From UBA5972 sp964588725 (GTDB lineage: Bacteria > Pseudomonadota > Alphaproteobacteria > Rhodobacterales > Rhodobacteraceae): a DNA stretch of 6,634 bases. Positions 1-6,012 of this stretch are shown here, piece after piece (position 1 is the stretch's first letter; every line of letters begins with the position of its first letter). The translations under genes and the position numbers were made by a program. The DNA is taken from positions 1 to 6,634 of the forward strand of contig CAZPQL010000098.1 of assembly GCA_964588725.1 (NCBI GenBank), given 5' to 3'. The notes under the pieces were generated by a model, which was not told the DNA's origin, made no database searches, and saw nothing but the letters and a program-made list of their open reading frames with translations.

Positions 1-1024
1 CATACCTGCGGGCGTGGCCGCCGACGGCGATGGCAACGGCAATCTGGCAGCTGCGCAAATGGTGGTCAACAACACCACCGTCGACCAAACCCATCAGGCA
101 ATCGCACGTGTTTTGGCTGATCGTGCCAATCTGATTATCCAGTCGCAACCCGATGTGTTGAAGTTTCTGAGCGACGATGTGCGGACCAGCCGTGATCGCG
201 GGGGGTTCTATCTGTCGATCGACGATGCCAACGGCGAAGTGGCAATGGCTTCGGGCAAGGCATTGGCGCGGCTCACGGGTCTCAATATCTGGGCCGAGCT
301 GCACGGCGCGCGCTCACGTGATCTGAATGCAACCGGCACCTCGTGGCTGGGCAGCATCGGCGCGCACCAATTTCTGGGTGAACACACAATAGTAGGTGCG
401 CTGTTACAATTTGACCAAACCGCAAGCGCGGACAGCGTCAGCGGGCGCAGTGCCACCGGGCACGGCTGGCTGATCGGCCCCTACGTGGCCGGGCGCATCA
501 GCAACACCTCGCTGTTTTACGATGCACGTATTCTGATGGGACGATCCGGGAATTCGATCTCGCCGTTTGGTACCTATAGTGACAGTTTTTCGACCCGCAG
601 ACTGCTGGTTACCGGCAAAATTACCGGCACGCAGGACGTTCGCGGCCTGACGGTCAAGCCGCATGCCGGAGTAAACGTGCTGCGCGAAACCCAAAGCGCC
701 TATATCGACAGTCTCAGCGCCTTCATCCCCGCAACAACCTACACGTTCAGTGACGCCGACGTTGGGGTTGAACTTAGCGACACTATCATCGGCAAAGGCG
801 GCACAGTGTTCAGCCCCAGTCTGGCGCTGGCGGCGCGGCGCAGTTTCAACAGTGGCACAGGGGTTTCGGCTTTGACGACCGGCATCCGTGGGCGTCTTGA
901 TATGGGTATATCGGCGCGTTTCACCAATGGCTGGAACGTGAACGCCACGTATTTCAACGACGGGCTTTCGCTTCAGAATTATTCCGCCAGCGGGGTTTTC
1001 CTGAAGGCCAGCCGGTCGTTTTGA
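1..1024 (+). CDS. Autotransporter, C-terminal part with beta-barrel translocator domain (5' truncated)
   Basis: The frame is open from the left edge, so this is the 3' end of a longer gene; a GTG at nt 14 is not believable as the true start. About nt 86-157 encode a helix-forming stretch (QTHQAIARVLADRA, then QSQPDV) of the kind that threads the barrel pore in type V secretion proteins. From about nt 280 to the end, short alternating polar/hydrophobic strands separated by Gly/Ser/Asn-rich turns fit the autotransporter beta-domain (PF03797 type). The protein ends GVFLKASRSF, with the terminal phenylalanine expected of an outer-membrane beta-signal read by the BAM complex. The family inserts the barrel in the outer membrane and exports an N-terminal passenger, which lies outside the window, so its function is unknown. 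There is no cysteine in the visible part, as is usual for such proteins. The barrel assignment is firm; subtype and role are not. Confidence 0.8.
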   Translation, partial: IPAGVAADGDGNGNLAAAQMVVNNTTVDQTHQAIARVLADRANLIIQSQPDVLKFLSDDVRTSRDRGGFYLSIDDANGEVAMASGKALARLTGLNIWAELHGARSRDLNATGTSWLGSIGAHQFLGEHTIVGALLQFDQTASADSVSGRSATGHGWLIGPYVAGRISNTSLFYDARILMGRSGNSISPFGTYSDSFSTRRLLVTGKITGTQDVRGLTVKPHAGVNVLRETQSAYIDSLSAFIPATTYTFSDADVGVELSDTIIGKGGTVFSPSLALAARRSFNSGTGVSALTTGIRGRLDMGISARFTNGWNVNATYFNDGLSLQNYSASGVFLKASRSF

Positions 1025-1097
1025 CGTTTTGCCGTGATGATCTTGATTATCGTGTGGAAAAAGTCCTGAGTAACGGTGCGAAACCGACTAACCGAAC

Positions 1098-1103
1098 AAG
1101 GAG
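1098..1103 (+). promoter_or_regulatory. Shine-Dalgarno site of the crotonase-family gene
   Basis: AAGGAG lies six nucleotides before the ATG at 1110. It is the clearest ribosome binding site in the window and fixes that start. The 85-nt gap after the autotransporter stop shows no convincing terminator hairpin or promoter, so I cannot say whether the two genes share a transcript. Confidence 0.75.
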
Positions 1104-1109
1104 AACCGC

Positions 1110-1907
1110 ATGACCGGGCGCGTCACCGTCACCATCGAAAATCACGTGGCCTTGGTCACATTGACCCGTGCCGACAAAATGAACGCACTGGATCCAGCGA
1201 TGTTTGCAGCCATTGCCGAAGCGGGCGAAGCGCTGCGTCGCGACAGTAATCTGCGTGCGGTCGTGCTTTGCGGTGCCGGCGATAATTTCTGCGCCGGGAT
1301 CGACACCAACAGCTTTGGCGACATGATCCAGAACATCGATGCCATTAAAAAGGAAATGCTGAACCCGCCCCTCGGCGAGATCGCCAACCGCTTTCAAAAA
1401 ATGTGCTATGTATGGCAGGAGATCGACGTGCCCGTCATTGCGGCGCTGCACGGCGCGGTGTTTGGCGCGGGCGCGCAACTGGCGCTGGCAGCGGATTTTC
1501 GCGTTTGCCGGCCTGATATGCGGCTGTCGATCATGGAAAGCAAATGGGGCCTGATCCCCGACATGGGGCTGACGCAAAACCTGCCCAAACTGTTGCGCGC
1601 CGATCAGGCCAAGGACCTGATGATGACCGCGCGCATTCTGGACGGCGACGCGGCTTTTGCGTTGGGTCTGGTGACGTGGATCGACGATGATCCCCTGGCA
1701 TTTGCGCAAAACTACGCAACCGGTTTGGCGGCGCGTTCGCCACAATCGGTGCAAGGCAGCAAGCGCCTGATCGAGGATAGCTGGAACGCAGCGGCCAAAA
1801 CCGGTTTGACGCTGGAGGCCCGCCTGCAGGCCGACCTGATCGCCAGCCCCAATCAGGTCGAGGCGGTGATGGCCAATATGGCCAAACGCCCGCCGGTTTT
1901 TACCTGA
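1110..1907 (+). CDS. Crotonase-family enoyl-CoA hydratase/isomerase, possibly dienoyl-CoA isomerase-like
   Basis: A 265-residue protein, normal length for the crotonase superfamily, whose members bind acyl-CoA thioesters in the cytoplasm and stabilise an enolate in an oxyanion hole. The CoA/oxyanion motif is FCAGID at residues 60-65, and the second half of the site is FGAGAQLALAAD at 118-129. The C-terminal stretch around EAVMANMAKRPPVF is typical of the family. Aligning by eye with the rat enzymes, the position of crotonase Glu144 is Gln123. The position of Glu164 is Glu143 (IMESKWGLIPD), and Asp151 sits eight residues later. Mammalian dienoyl-CoA isomerase (ECH1) uses Glu196 and Asp204 with the same spacing, so isomerisation of a dienoyl-CoA in beta-oxidation of unsaturated acids is possible. 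The equivalent of ECH1 Asp176 is Gln here, so activity is uncertain. Family placement is secure; the substrate is not. Confidence 0.9.
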   Translation: MTGRVTVTIENHVALVTLTRADKMNALDPAMFAAIAEAGEALRRDSNLRAVVLCGAGDNFCAGIDTNSFGDMIQNIDAIKKEMLNPPLGEIANRFQKMCYVWQEIDVPVIAALHGAVFGAGAQLALAADFRVCRPDMRLSIMESKWGLIPDMGLTQNLPKLLRADQAKDLMMTARILDGDAAFALGLVTWIDDDPLAFAQNYATGLAARSPQSVQGSKRLIEDSWNAAAKTGLTLEARLQADLIASPNQVEAVMANMAKRPPVFT

Positions 1908-2036
1908 ATTTTCCCACGCACTGACACGCGGCGCACCACCGACCACACAGCATAACAGCGACATTCTTTTCACCTGCGTGATGGAAGGGTCGATGATGTT
2001 GATCGCTGAAATCGCGTTCAATCATCGGCGTGCAAT

Positions 2037-2058
2037 TTCATCTTTGCAAAAATACTCG
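2037..2058. repeat. Possible recurring Rhodobacterales intergenic motif
   Basis: The gap between the crotonase gene and the EamA gene contains a short A/T-rich stretch ending TTTGCAAAAATACTCG. From memory, near-identical strings (TTCATCTTT, one or two bases, then AAAATACTC) turn up repeatedly between genes in Rhodobacteraceae genomes. I see one copy here and cannot count others. Function unknown. The rest of the 1908-2149 gap holds the dyads listed separately and no supportable small gene. Confidence 0.3.
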
Positions 2059-2100
2059 TTTCTGCGGCGCGCAACACCAATGCGCAAGAAACGGGTTTTG

Positions 2101-2142
2101 TGACCGGGCAAATTCGGTCAGTTTGATACCAATTCGAACTGG
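2101..2142 (+). promoter_or_regulatory. Two overlapping dyads and a 20-bp-spaced direct repeat just before the EamA gene
   Basis: TGACCG (2101-2106) pairs perfectly with CGGTCA (2115-2120). CAGTTTGA (2119-2126) pairs with TCGAACTG (2134-2141) through seven Watson-Crick pairs and one T-G pair. The two share bases 2119-2120, so as RNA they would compete. The motif AATTCG-N2-C-N-G also occurs at 2111 and 2131, exactly 20 bp apart, close to two helical turns, as expected for a dimeric DNA-binding protein. The element ends eight bases before the ATG at 2150. It could be an operator or a leader hairpin; nothing identifies a regulator, since no regulator gene is adjacent. Confidence 0.4.
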
Positions 2143-2149
2143 ACGTCAG

Positions 2150-3067
2150 ATGGCCGCACAAATCGACACAACCATGAAACCCACCGAATGGGCACTGCTG
2201 ATCCTGCTGGCGTTGGTCTGGGGCGGGTCGTTCTTTTTCAACGCGGTGGCTGTGGCCGCTCTGCCGCCTTTCACGGTGGTATTCGCGCGGGTATTTTTGG
2301 CAGCCCTCATCCTGTTGGCTGTCTTGCCGGTTGTGGGGATCAAAATGCCAAAAGAGCCACGCATCTGGTGGGCGTTTCTGGTCATGGGGCTGATCAACAA
2401 CGCCATTCCGTTCACCCTGATCGTCTGGAGCCAGATCCACATCGCCTCTGGCCTTGCCGCAATCCTGAACGCCACGACACCGCTTTTTACCGTTCTGGTG
2501 GCGCATATGGCCACCTCGGACGAGCGCCTGACAAAGGGCCGTGTCCTTGGTGTGATCCTCGGGTTCGTGGGCGTGATCACTCTGATCGGGCTGGATGGCA
2601 TGGCCGCAGAAAACACCAAAACGCTGGCCATTTTCGCCGTGCTGGCGGGTGCGCTGGTTTACGGGGTTGCGGGCATATACGGCCGCCGGTTTGCCGCGCT
2701 TGGCGTGCCGCCTCTGGCCACCGCCACGGGTCAGGTCACGGCCTCTTCGGCGTTGTTGCTGCCGGTGATGCTGGTGGTTGACCAGCCGTGGACCCTGCCC
2801 ATGCCATCCGGGCCAGTCCTGTTGTCCCTGCTTGGCATCGCCGCGATTTCTACCGCGTTTGCCTATTTTCTGTATTTCCGCATTCTGGCCACAGCAGGGG
2901 CCACCAACCTGTTGCTGGTCACATTTCTGATCCCGGTTTCCGCGATTTTGCTGGGGGTTTCTTTCCTGGGTGAAATTCTGCTGCCCCAACATCTGGCAGG
3001 CATGGCCCTGATCGGCGGCGGGCTGGCCGCGATTGATGGGCGCGTCTGGCGGATGGTGCGGGGCTGA
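2150..3067 (+). CDS. EamA/DMT-superfamily inner-membrane transporter
   Basis: A very hydrophobic protein of 305 residues with about ten membrane segments (near residues 14-30, 38-62, 73-92, 98-120, 131-148, 157-175, 189-209, 221-242, 250-272 and 282-296). It has the two-fold EamA architecture of the drug/metabolite transporter superfamily. Family marks are ALVWGGSFFF near the start, NATTPLFTVLVAH in repeat one, and TNLLLVTFLIPVSAILLG followed by GE in repeat two. Members are usually proton-coupled exporters of small metabolites; the substrate cannot be read from sequence. I prefer ATG 2150; ATG 2174 (MKPTEW) gives 297 residues and is equally family-like. Neither has a good Shine-Dalgarno. An upstream in-frame ATG at 2030 adds 40 residues rich in Cys, Arg and Asn that do not resemble the family. 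rimO follows 65 nt downstream and may share the transcript. Confidence 0.9.
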   Translation: MAAQIDTTMKPTEWALLILLALVWGGSFFFNAVAVAALPPFTVVFARVFLAALILLAVLPVVGIKMPKEPRIWWAFLVMGLINNAIPFTLIVWSQIHIASGLAAILNATTPLFTVLVAHMATSDERLTKGRVLGVILGFVGVITLIGLDGMAAENTKTLAIFAVLAGALVYGVAGIYGRRFAALGVPPLATATGQVTASSALLLPVMLVVDQPWTLPMPSGPVLLSLLGIAAISTAFAYFLYFRILATAGATNLLLVTFLIPVSAILLGVSFLGEILLPQHLAGMALIGGGLAAIDGRVWRMVRG

Positions 3068-3090
3068 GAACCCGCAAAACCCGCTCAAAA

Positions 3091-3108
3091 GGCGGGGTTC
3101 ACCCCGCC
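3091..3108 (-). terminator. Perfect 7-bp hairpin between the EamA gene and rimO
   Basis: GGCGGGG (3091-3097), loop TTCA, CCCCGCC (3102-3108). On the plus strand no T run follows. On the minus strand the stem is followed by TTTT (complement of 3087-3090), so it looks more like a weak intrinsic terminator for antisense transcription. It could alternatively stabilise or attenuate the plus-strand message ahead of rimO. The dyad is certain; its role is a guess. Confidence 0.4.
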
Positions 3109-3132
3109 GTAAACCTCCCCTATACCCGCGCC

Positions 3133-4515
3133 ATGAGCACGAACCCGCCAAACCTGCGCCCTGATCTTGCGCCCAAAGCGCGGCTCAACGATGTATCCAG
3201 ACCAGACCAGCCGACGATTGGCATGGTCAGCCTTGGCTGCCCCAAGGCGCTGGTGGACAGCGAGCGTATTCTTACGCGGCTGCGCGCCGAGGGTTACGCG
3301 ATTTCGCCCGACTACACCGGAGCACAAGCCGTCATCGTCAACACCTGCGGGTTTCTGGACAGCGCCAAGGCCGAAAGCCTTGCGGCGATTGCCGAGGCCT
3401 TAAAGGAAAACGGCCGCGTTATCGTCACCGGCTGTCTGGGGGCAGAGGAAGATTACATTCGCGGCGCGCATCCAAGCGTTCTGGCGGTTACCGGCCCGCA
3501 CCAGTATGAGGACGTGCTGGATGCGGTTCACACCGCCGTGCCGCCCGATCCCGATCCTTTTATAGACCTGCTGCCGGCCGCGAACGTCACCCTGACGCCG
3601 CGCCACTACAGTTATCTGAAAATTTCAGAGGGCTGCAATCACAAGTGCAGGTTCTGCATCATCCCGGATATGCGCGGCCGCCTGCAGTCGCGCCCCGCCC
3701 ACGGGGTGATGCGCGAGGCCGGGCGGTTGGTGGCGGCGGGCGTGAAGGAACTGCTGGTGATCTCTCAGGACACCAGCGCCTATGGGCTTGACCTGCGCCA
3801 CGAAACCGCCAATGGCCACCGCGCCCATATCGTTGATCTGGCCCGCGATCTGGGCAGCCTTGGCGTCTGGGTGCGCCTGCATTACGTTTACCCCTACCCG
3901 TTTGTGCGCGACCTGATCCCGCTGATGGCCGACCCCGCATCCGGCGTATTGCCCTACCTTGACGTGCCGTTTCAGCATTCACACCCCGATGTGTTGCGCC
4001 GCATGGCCCGCCCCGCCGCCTCCGCCAAAACGCTGGCCGAGATCGGCAAATGGCGTGAAATTTGTCCCGACATCACCCTGCGCAGCACGTTTATTGTCGG
4101 CTTTCCGGGCGAAACCGAGGCCGAGTTTACCCATCTGCTGGATTGGCTGGACGCGGCGCAGTTGGACCGCGTGGGCTGTTTTCAGTACGAAGATGTGGCG
4201 GGGGCGCGGTCTAACGCCCTGCCGGATCATGTGGCGGATGAAATCAAACAGGACCGCTGGAACCGGTTTATGGAGCGTGCCCAAGCCATATCAGAGGCCA
4301 AACTGGCGGCGAAGGTTGGCAGCACGGTTACGGTGATCGTGGATGAGGTGGACAGCGAAGGTGCCACCTGCCGAACGCAAGCGGATGCGCCGGAAATCGA
4401 CGGGAACCTGTTTATCGACGCGGGGTTTGAGGGGGTGCAGGCAGGGGATATCCTGCAGGTTGTGGTTGATGAGGCCGGGGACTATGATTTGTGGGGTAAA
4501 CGCCTGTCCCGGTGA
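3133..4515 (+). CDS. rimO: Ribosomal protein S12 methylthiotransferase RimO
   Basis: A 460-residue radical-SAM methylthiotransferase. RimO adds a methylthio group to the beta-carbon of a conserved aspartate of ribosomal protein S12 in the cytoplasm. The N-terminal UPF0004 domain (about residues 27-135) carries the three ligands of the auxiliary iron-sulfur cluster: C36, C72 and C101. The SLGCPKALVDSE motif at 33-44 is the RimO form and not the MiaB form (LGCQMN). The radical-SAM core (about 155-380) has CNHKCRFC, with C168, C172 and C175 binding the catalytic 4Fe-4S cluster. A C-terminal TRAM domain (about 388-455, including EIDGNLFIDAG and YDLWG) is expected to contact the substrate. All key residues are present and the length is normal. 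The ATG at 3133 has no evident Shine-Dalgarno, but the extension NPPNLRPDLAPKARL is what I recall from Rhodobacterales homologues. The last codons (GKRLSR) lie inside a predicted RNA junction described separately. Confidence 0.95.
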   Translation: MSTNPPNLRPDLAPKARLNDVSRPDQPTIGMVSLGCPKALVDSERILTRLRAEGYAISPDYTGAQAVIVNTCGFLDSAKAESLAAIAEALKENGRVIVTGCLGAEEDYIRGAHPSVLAVTGPHQYEDVLDAVHTAVPPDPDPFIDLLPAANVTLTPRHYSYLKISEGCNHKCRFCIIPDMRGRLQSRPAHGVMREAGRLVAAGVKELLVISQDTSAYGLDLRHETANGHRAHIVDLARDLGSLGVWVRLHYVYPYPFVRDLIPLMADPASGVLPYLDVPFQHSHPDVLRRMARPAASAKTLAEIGKWREICPDITLRSTFIVGFPGETEAEFTHLLDWLDAAQLDRVGCFQYEDVAGARSNALPDHVADEIKQDRWNRFMERAQAISEAKLAAKVGSTVTVIVDEVDSEGATCRTQADAPEIDGNLFIDAGFEGVQAGDILQVVVDEAGDYDLWGKRLSR

Positions 4516-4555
4516 AACCGGGCAAATGATCCGGGGGATCATTTGTGGCGTTTAC
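4496..4555 (+). other. Predicted three-way-junction RNA/DNA fold spanning the rimO stop codon
   Basis: Three perfect stems nest in 60 nt. The outer stem pairs GTAAACGCC (4496-4504) with GGCGTTTAC (4547-4555), 9 bp. Inside it, hairpin A pairs CCCGGT (4508-4513) with ACCGGG (4517-4522) around a GAA loop that contains part of the TGA stop. Hairpin B pairs CAAATGATCC (4523-4532) with GGATCATTTG (4536-4545) around GGG. Only TGT (4505-4507) and T4546 are unpaired at the junction. The fold begins in the last coding codons of rimO. No T run follows, so it is not a standard intrinsic terminator. It may protect the 3' end or act as a processing site; that is inference. Confidence 0.55.
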
Positions 4556-4638
4556 GCGCGGAGCGCCGGGTTGCGAAACTGAAACGCTCCGGGGGAGCGT
4601 TTCCGCAATTTACGCGCGGAGCGCCGGGTTGCTATTGC
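4523..4638. repeat. Two tandem 58-bp hairpin modules with compensated arm changes
   Basis: Module 1 (4523-4580) and module 2 (4581-4638) each start with a perfect 10-bp inverted repeat around a GGG loop. The first is CAAATGATCC/GGATCATTTG, the second GAAACGCTCC/GGAGCGTTTC. Each is followed, at the same offset, by an identical 24-nt tail (4551-4574 and 4609-4632) that starts TTTACGCGCGGAGCG and ends CCGGGTTGC. The left arms differ at three of ten positions and all three are matched in the right arm. The bases between hairpin and tail (5 nt) and the last bases of each module are not conserved. In module 2, TTGCG (4571-4575) and CGCAA (4604-4608) add an outer 5-bp stem. The pattern fits a REP-like palindromic intergenic element; I recall similar strings in Roseobacter-group genomes but cannot verify this here. 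Confidence 0.7.
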
Positions 4639-4683
4639 GACTGATTCAGGGACCGAGATTGCTCGCACAGAAAAGTATCATTT

Positions 4684-4905
4684 TTAATTATCCTCTTTGT
4701 TGATGCCTTCCTGTGAATCTATTATTTCAGATCGAATTTCTTCCTTGATCTTTGGCGCACGCTTTCGCCACACAACAAGTTCCTGCCCGATATTGCGGTA
4801 AAACTCGGGAACAAGTACTTCTAAATCGGAAATAAAATTACTTTGTTGGGTAAACCTCGCCCCCAAGCGTTGCGCTTGAAAAATGTGAAATCCTTTAACT
4901 TGCAA
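4684..4905 (-). CDS. Small hypothetical protein, doubtful
   Basis: A 73-codon frame with a TTG as its only possible start; the frame stays open upstream to a TGA at 4963-4965. I do not recognise the product. Its middle (DLEVLVPEFYRNIGQELVVW) reads like real protein, and the C-terminal third is highly charged (RKRAPKIKEEIRSEI, then acidic residues), probably helical. It shows no signal peptide or membrane segment. No good Shine-Dalgarno precedes the TTG. It lies alone on the minus strand in AT-rich DNA. It may be the 3' part of a frameshifted gene or a chance frame. Confidence 0.25.
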   Translation of the reverse strand: MQVKGFHIFQAQRLGARFTQQSNFISDLEVLVPEFYRNIGQELVVWRKRAPKIKEEIRSEIIDSQEGINKEDN

Positions 4906-4970
4906 ACCTGGATTATCCGCTTCACATATCGCAGGTCCACGTCGCTGATACGCGCAGCCATTTCAGACAT
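4684..4970 (-). pseudogene. Possible frameshifted small gene (two overlapping frames)
   Basis: An ATG at 4970 (complement), preceded by a G-rich run (GGGGGGATTCAA), opens a 49-codon frame beginning MSEMAARISDVDLRYVKRI and stopping at 4821-4823. It overlaps the 73-codon frame above, which lies in the -1 register and carries the rest of the protein-like sequence. A T5 run on the minus strand (4879-4883) sits in the overlap; restoring one T there would join them into one protein of about 95 residues with a normal ATG start. This would be a simple one-base deletion in a homopolymer. No homologue is recognised, so the joining is inference. Sequencing error or programmed frameshifting would look the same. 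Confidence 0.25.
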
Positions 4971-5060
4971 TTGAATCCCCCCGCGCCTTTGCCCATGTCA
5001 CGGGCCGGAAAAATCCTGTAGCGTTGCCAAATGTTGCACCTCGCACAACAGAGAAAACCC

Positions 5061-5975
5061 ATGAGCTTAATCCTGAACCGCCTTGCCTTTCTGGCGCTGA
5101 TCTACATGCCGTTGAATGCACACGCAGGGGCGTTCGACGGTGACTGGGCGGGTCTGTGGCGGCATCAGGGGCGGGCGGCGGTCGCGGTGGCGATGACCAT
5201 CACCAACGACGCGGTGACCGCCTATATCTGGGATGGCAAGGACGTTGCGATCAGCGGCTCGACGCGCGACGGTACGGCGCTGGTGGTCACGGGGCCAAAA
5301 CTGCGGATCCGGCTGGAAAAGCGGTCACCGGCCGGTTTGCGCGCCACATCCGTTCGGGGCGGATGGGTCGCACAACTGTCGCCGACACCGCGGCGCTATG
5401 ACCGGCGACCGCCGGTGTTTTCGTCGCGCTATTTTGGTGCGGTGCCCGACGTCCGCGCCGCCGATCTGCGCCTTAGCGCGCGGTATCTGGACATGAAATG
5501 CTGTTTTGGGCGCTACCCGCGCGACGCCCCCCACGCGGGGATGGATTTCAACGGGCGGCGGCACGCCACCGCGATTGCCGCGGCTGATGGGCGGGTGACG
5601 CGGTTTTACAGCGCGTTCAACAATTACGGTTGCGGCAACGGGCTGACGCTGCGCCACGCCAACGGGTTGTTCAGCAGCTATTGCCATCTGGAGTCCGTGG
5701 CTGATTTGAAAATCGGGGCACGGCTGAAACGCGGTGACGTGATCGGGACGGTAGGATCGACCGGCATATCGCCGCGCGGCATGACCCACGTGCATTTCGA
5801 ACTAACCCGCGACGGCGACCCGCATGTGGACGGCGATGTGGCGCAAACGATTGATCCAAAAGGGTATTTCGCGGGGTGCTTTGGCGCACCCGACAGGCCG
5901 GACGGCGGGTTTTACCTGACCTATCCAATCAAATGCGCCAACCCACGCCAGCGCCTTTGGCGGGAGGGAGGGTAA
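5061..5975 (+). CDS. Secreted M23-family (LytM-type) metallopeptidase
   Basis: 304 residues from ATG 5061. The N-terminus (MSLILNRLAFLALIYMPLNAHA) is a Sec signal peptide with an AHA-G cleavage site after residue 22, so the mature protein is periplasmic or exported. An ATG 30 nt upstream would put ten polar residues before the signal, so 5061 is preferred; a weak purine run (AGAGAAAA) precedes it. Residues about 23-115 form an unrecognised beta-rich domain starting GDWAGLW. The M23 domain (about 150-272) shows the zinc ligands H158 and D162 (HAGMD) and H245 in HVH (243-245), plus the supporting H209 (YCHL). M23 enzymes hydrolyse peptide cross-links of peptidoglycan; all catalytic positions are present, unlike degenerate EnvC/NlpD-type activators. 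Six cysteines (147, 148, 191, 208, 273, 292) in the exported part could form disulfides. Exact cell-wall bond cut is unknown. Confidence 0.88.
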   Translation: MSLILNRLAFLALIYMPLNAHAGAFDGDWAGLWRHQGRAAVAVAMTITNDAVTAYIWDGKDVAISGSTRDGTALVVTGPKLRIRLEKRSPAGLRATSVRGGWVAQLSPTPRRYDRRPPVFSSRYFGAVPDVRAADLRLSARYLDMKCCFGRYPRDAPHAGMDFNGRRHATAIAAADGRVTRFYSAFNNYGCGNGLTLRHANGLFSSYCHLESVADLKIGARLKRGDVIGTVGSTGISPRGMTHVHFELTRDGDPHVDGDVAQTIDPKGYFAGCFGAPDRPDGGFYLTYPIKCANPRQRLWREGG

Positions 5976-6012
5976 TTTTTCCCACCATTGGACGTCTGTG
6001 GTGACGGCAGAC

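Larger units (their letters stand above)
4639..5060. other. AT-rich intergenic island without a confident gene
   Basis: Between the repeat modules and the peptidase gene the base composition drops sharply: a hand count of 4681-4920 gives 98 G+C in 240 bases (41%), against 68% in one counted line of rimO. It returns to GC-rich from about 4930. The island carries two small overlapping minus-strand frames (listed separately) and a 6-bp dyad, CAAGCG/CGCTTG around TTG (4864-4878). I found no tRNA, inverted terminal repeat, transposase fragment or convincing promoter. Low G+C beside a repeat element suggests an insertion or a remnant of acquired DNA, but it could be ordinary relaxed intergenic sequence. 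Confidence 0.5.

Noticed and set aside
1047..2021. 324-codon open frame on the minus strand opposite the crotonase gene
   Set aside because: Antisense shadow: Gln/His/Arg-rich, no recognisable motif, and the plus strand has a well-supported gene with a Shine-Dalgarno.
2030..2149. N-terminal extension of the EamA transporter from the upstream ATG
   Set aside because: The extra 40 residues are polar and cysteine-rich, unlike the family, and they cover the dyads and direct repeat of the leader.
2018..3151. 377-codon open frame on the minus strand opposite the EamA gene
   Set aside because: It reads as Gln/His/Arg/Gly-rich low-complexity sequence with no domain, and is fully antisense to a clear transporter. 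It is a shadow of codon bias in GC-rich DNA.
3625..3982. Two overlapping minus-strand frames of 107 and 117 codons inside rimO
   Set aside because: Antisense to the radical-SAM core with its intact cysteine motif; no protein-like features of their own.
4496..4603. Standard Rho-independent terminator after rimO
   Set aside because: The hairpins are strong, but none is followed by a T run. The repeat and covariation describe the region better.
4523..4638. CRISPR array
   Set aside because: Only two units with a 58-bp period. The unit holds a variable palindrome and not a unique spacer, and no cas genes are present.
5031..5060. Upstream ATG for the M23 peptidase
   Set aside because: It would place MLHLAQQRKP before an already complete signal peptide, and the ATG at 5061 gives a normal one.
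5325..5795. 156-codon minus-strand frame opposite the M23 domain
   Set aside because: Lies opposite the conserved HAGMD and HVH coding sequence; Arg/Pro/His-rich shadow.
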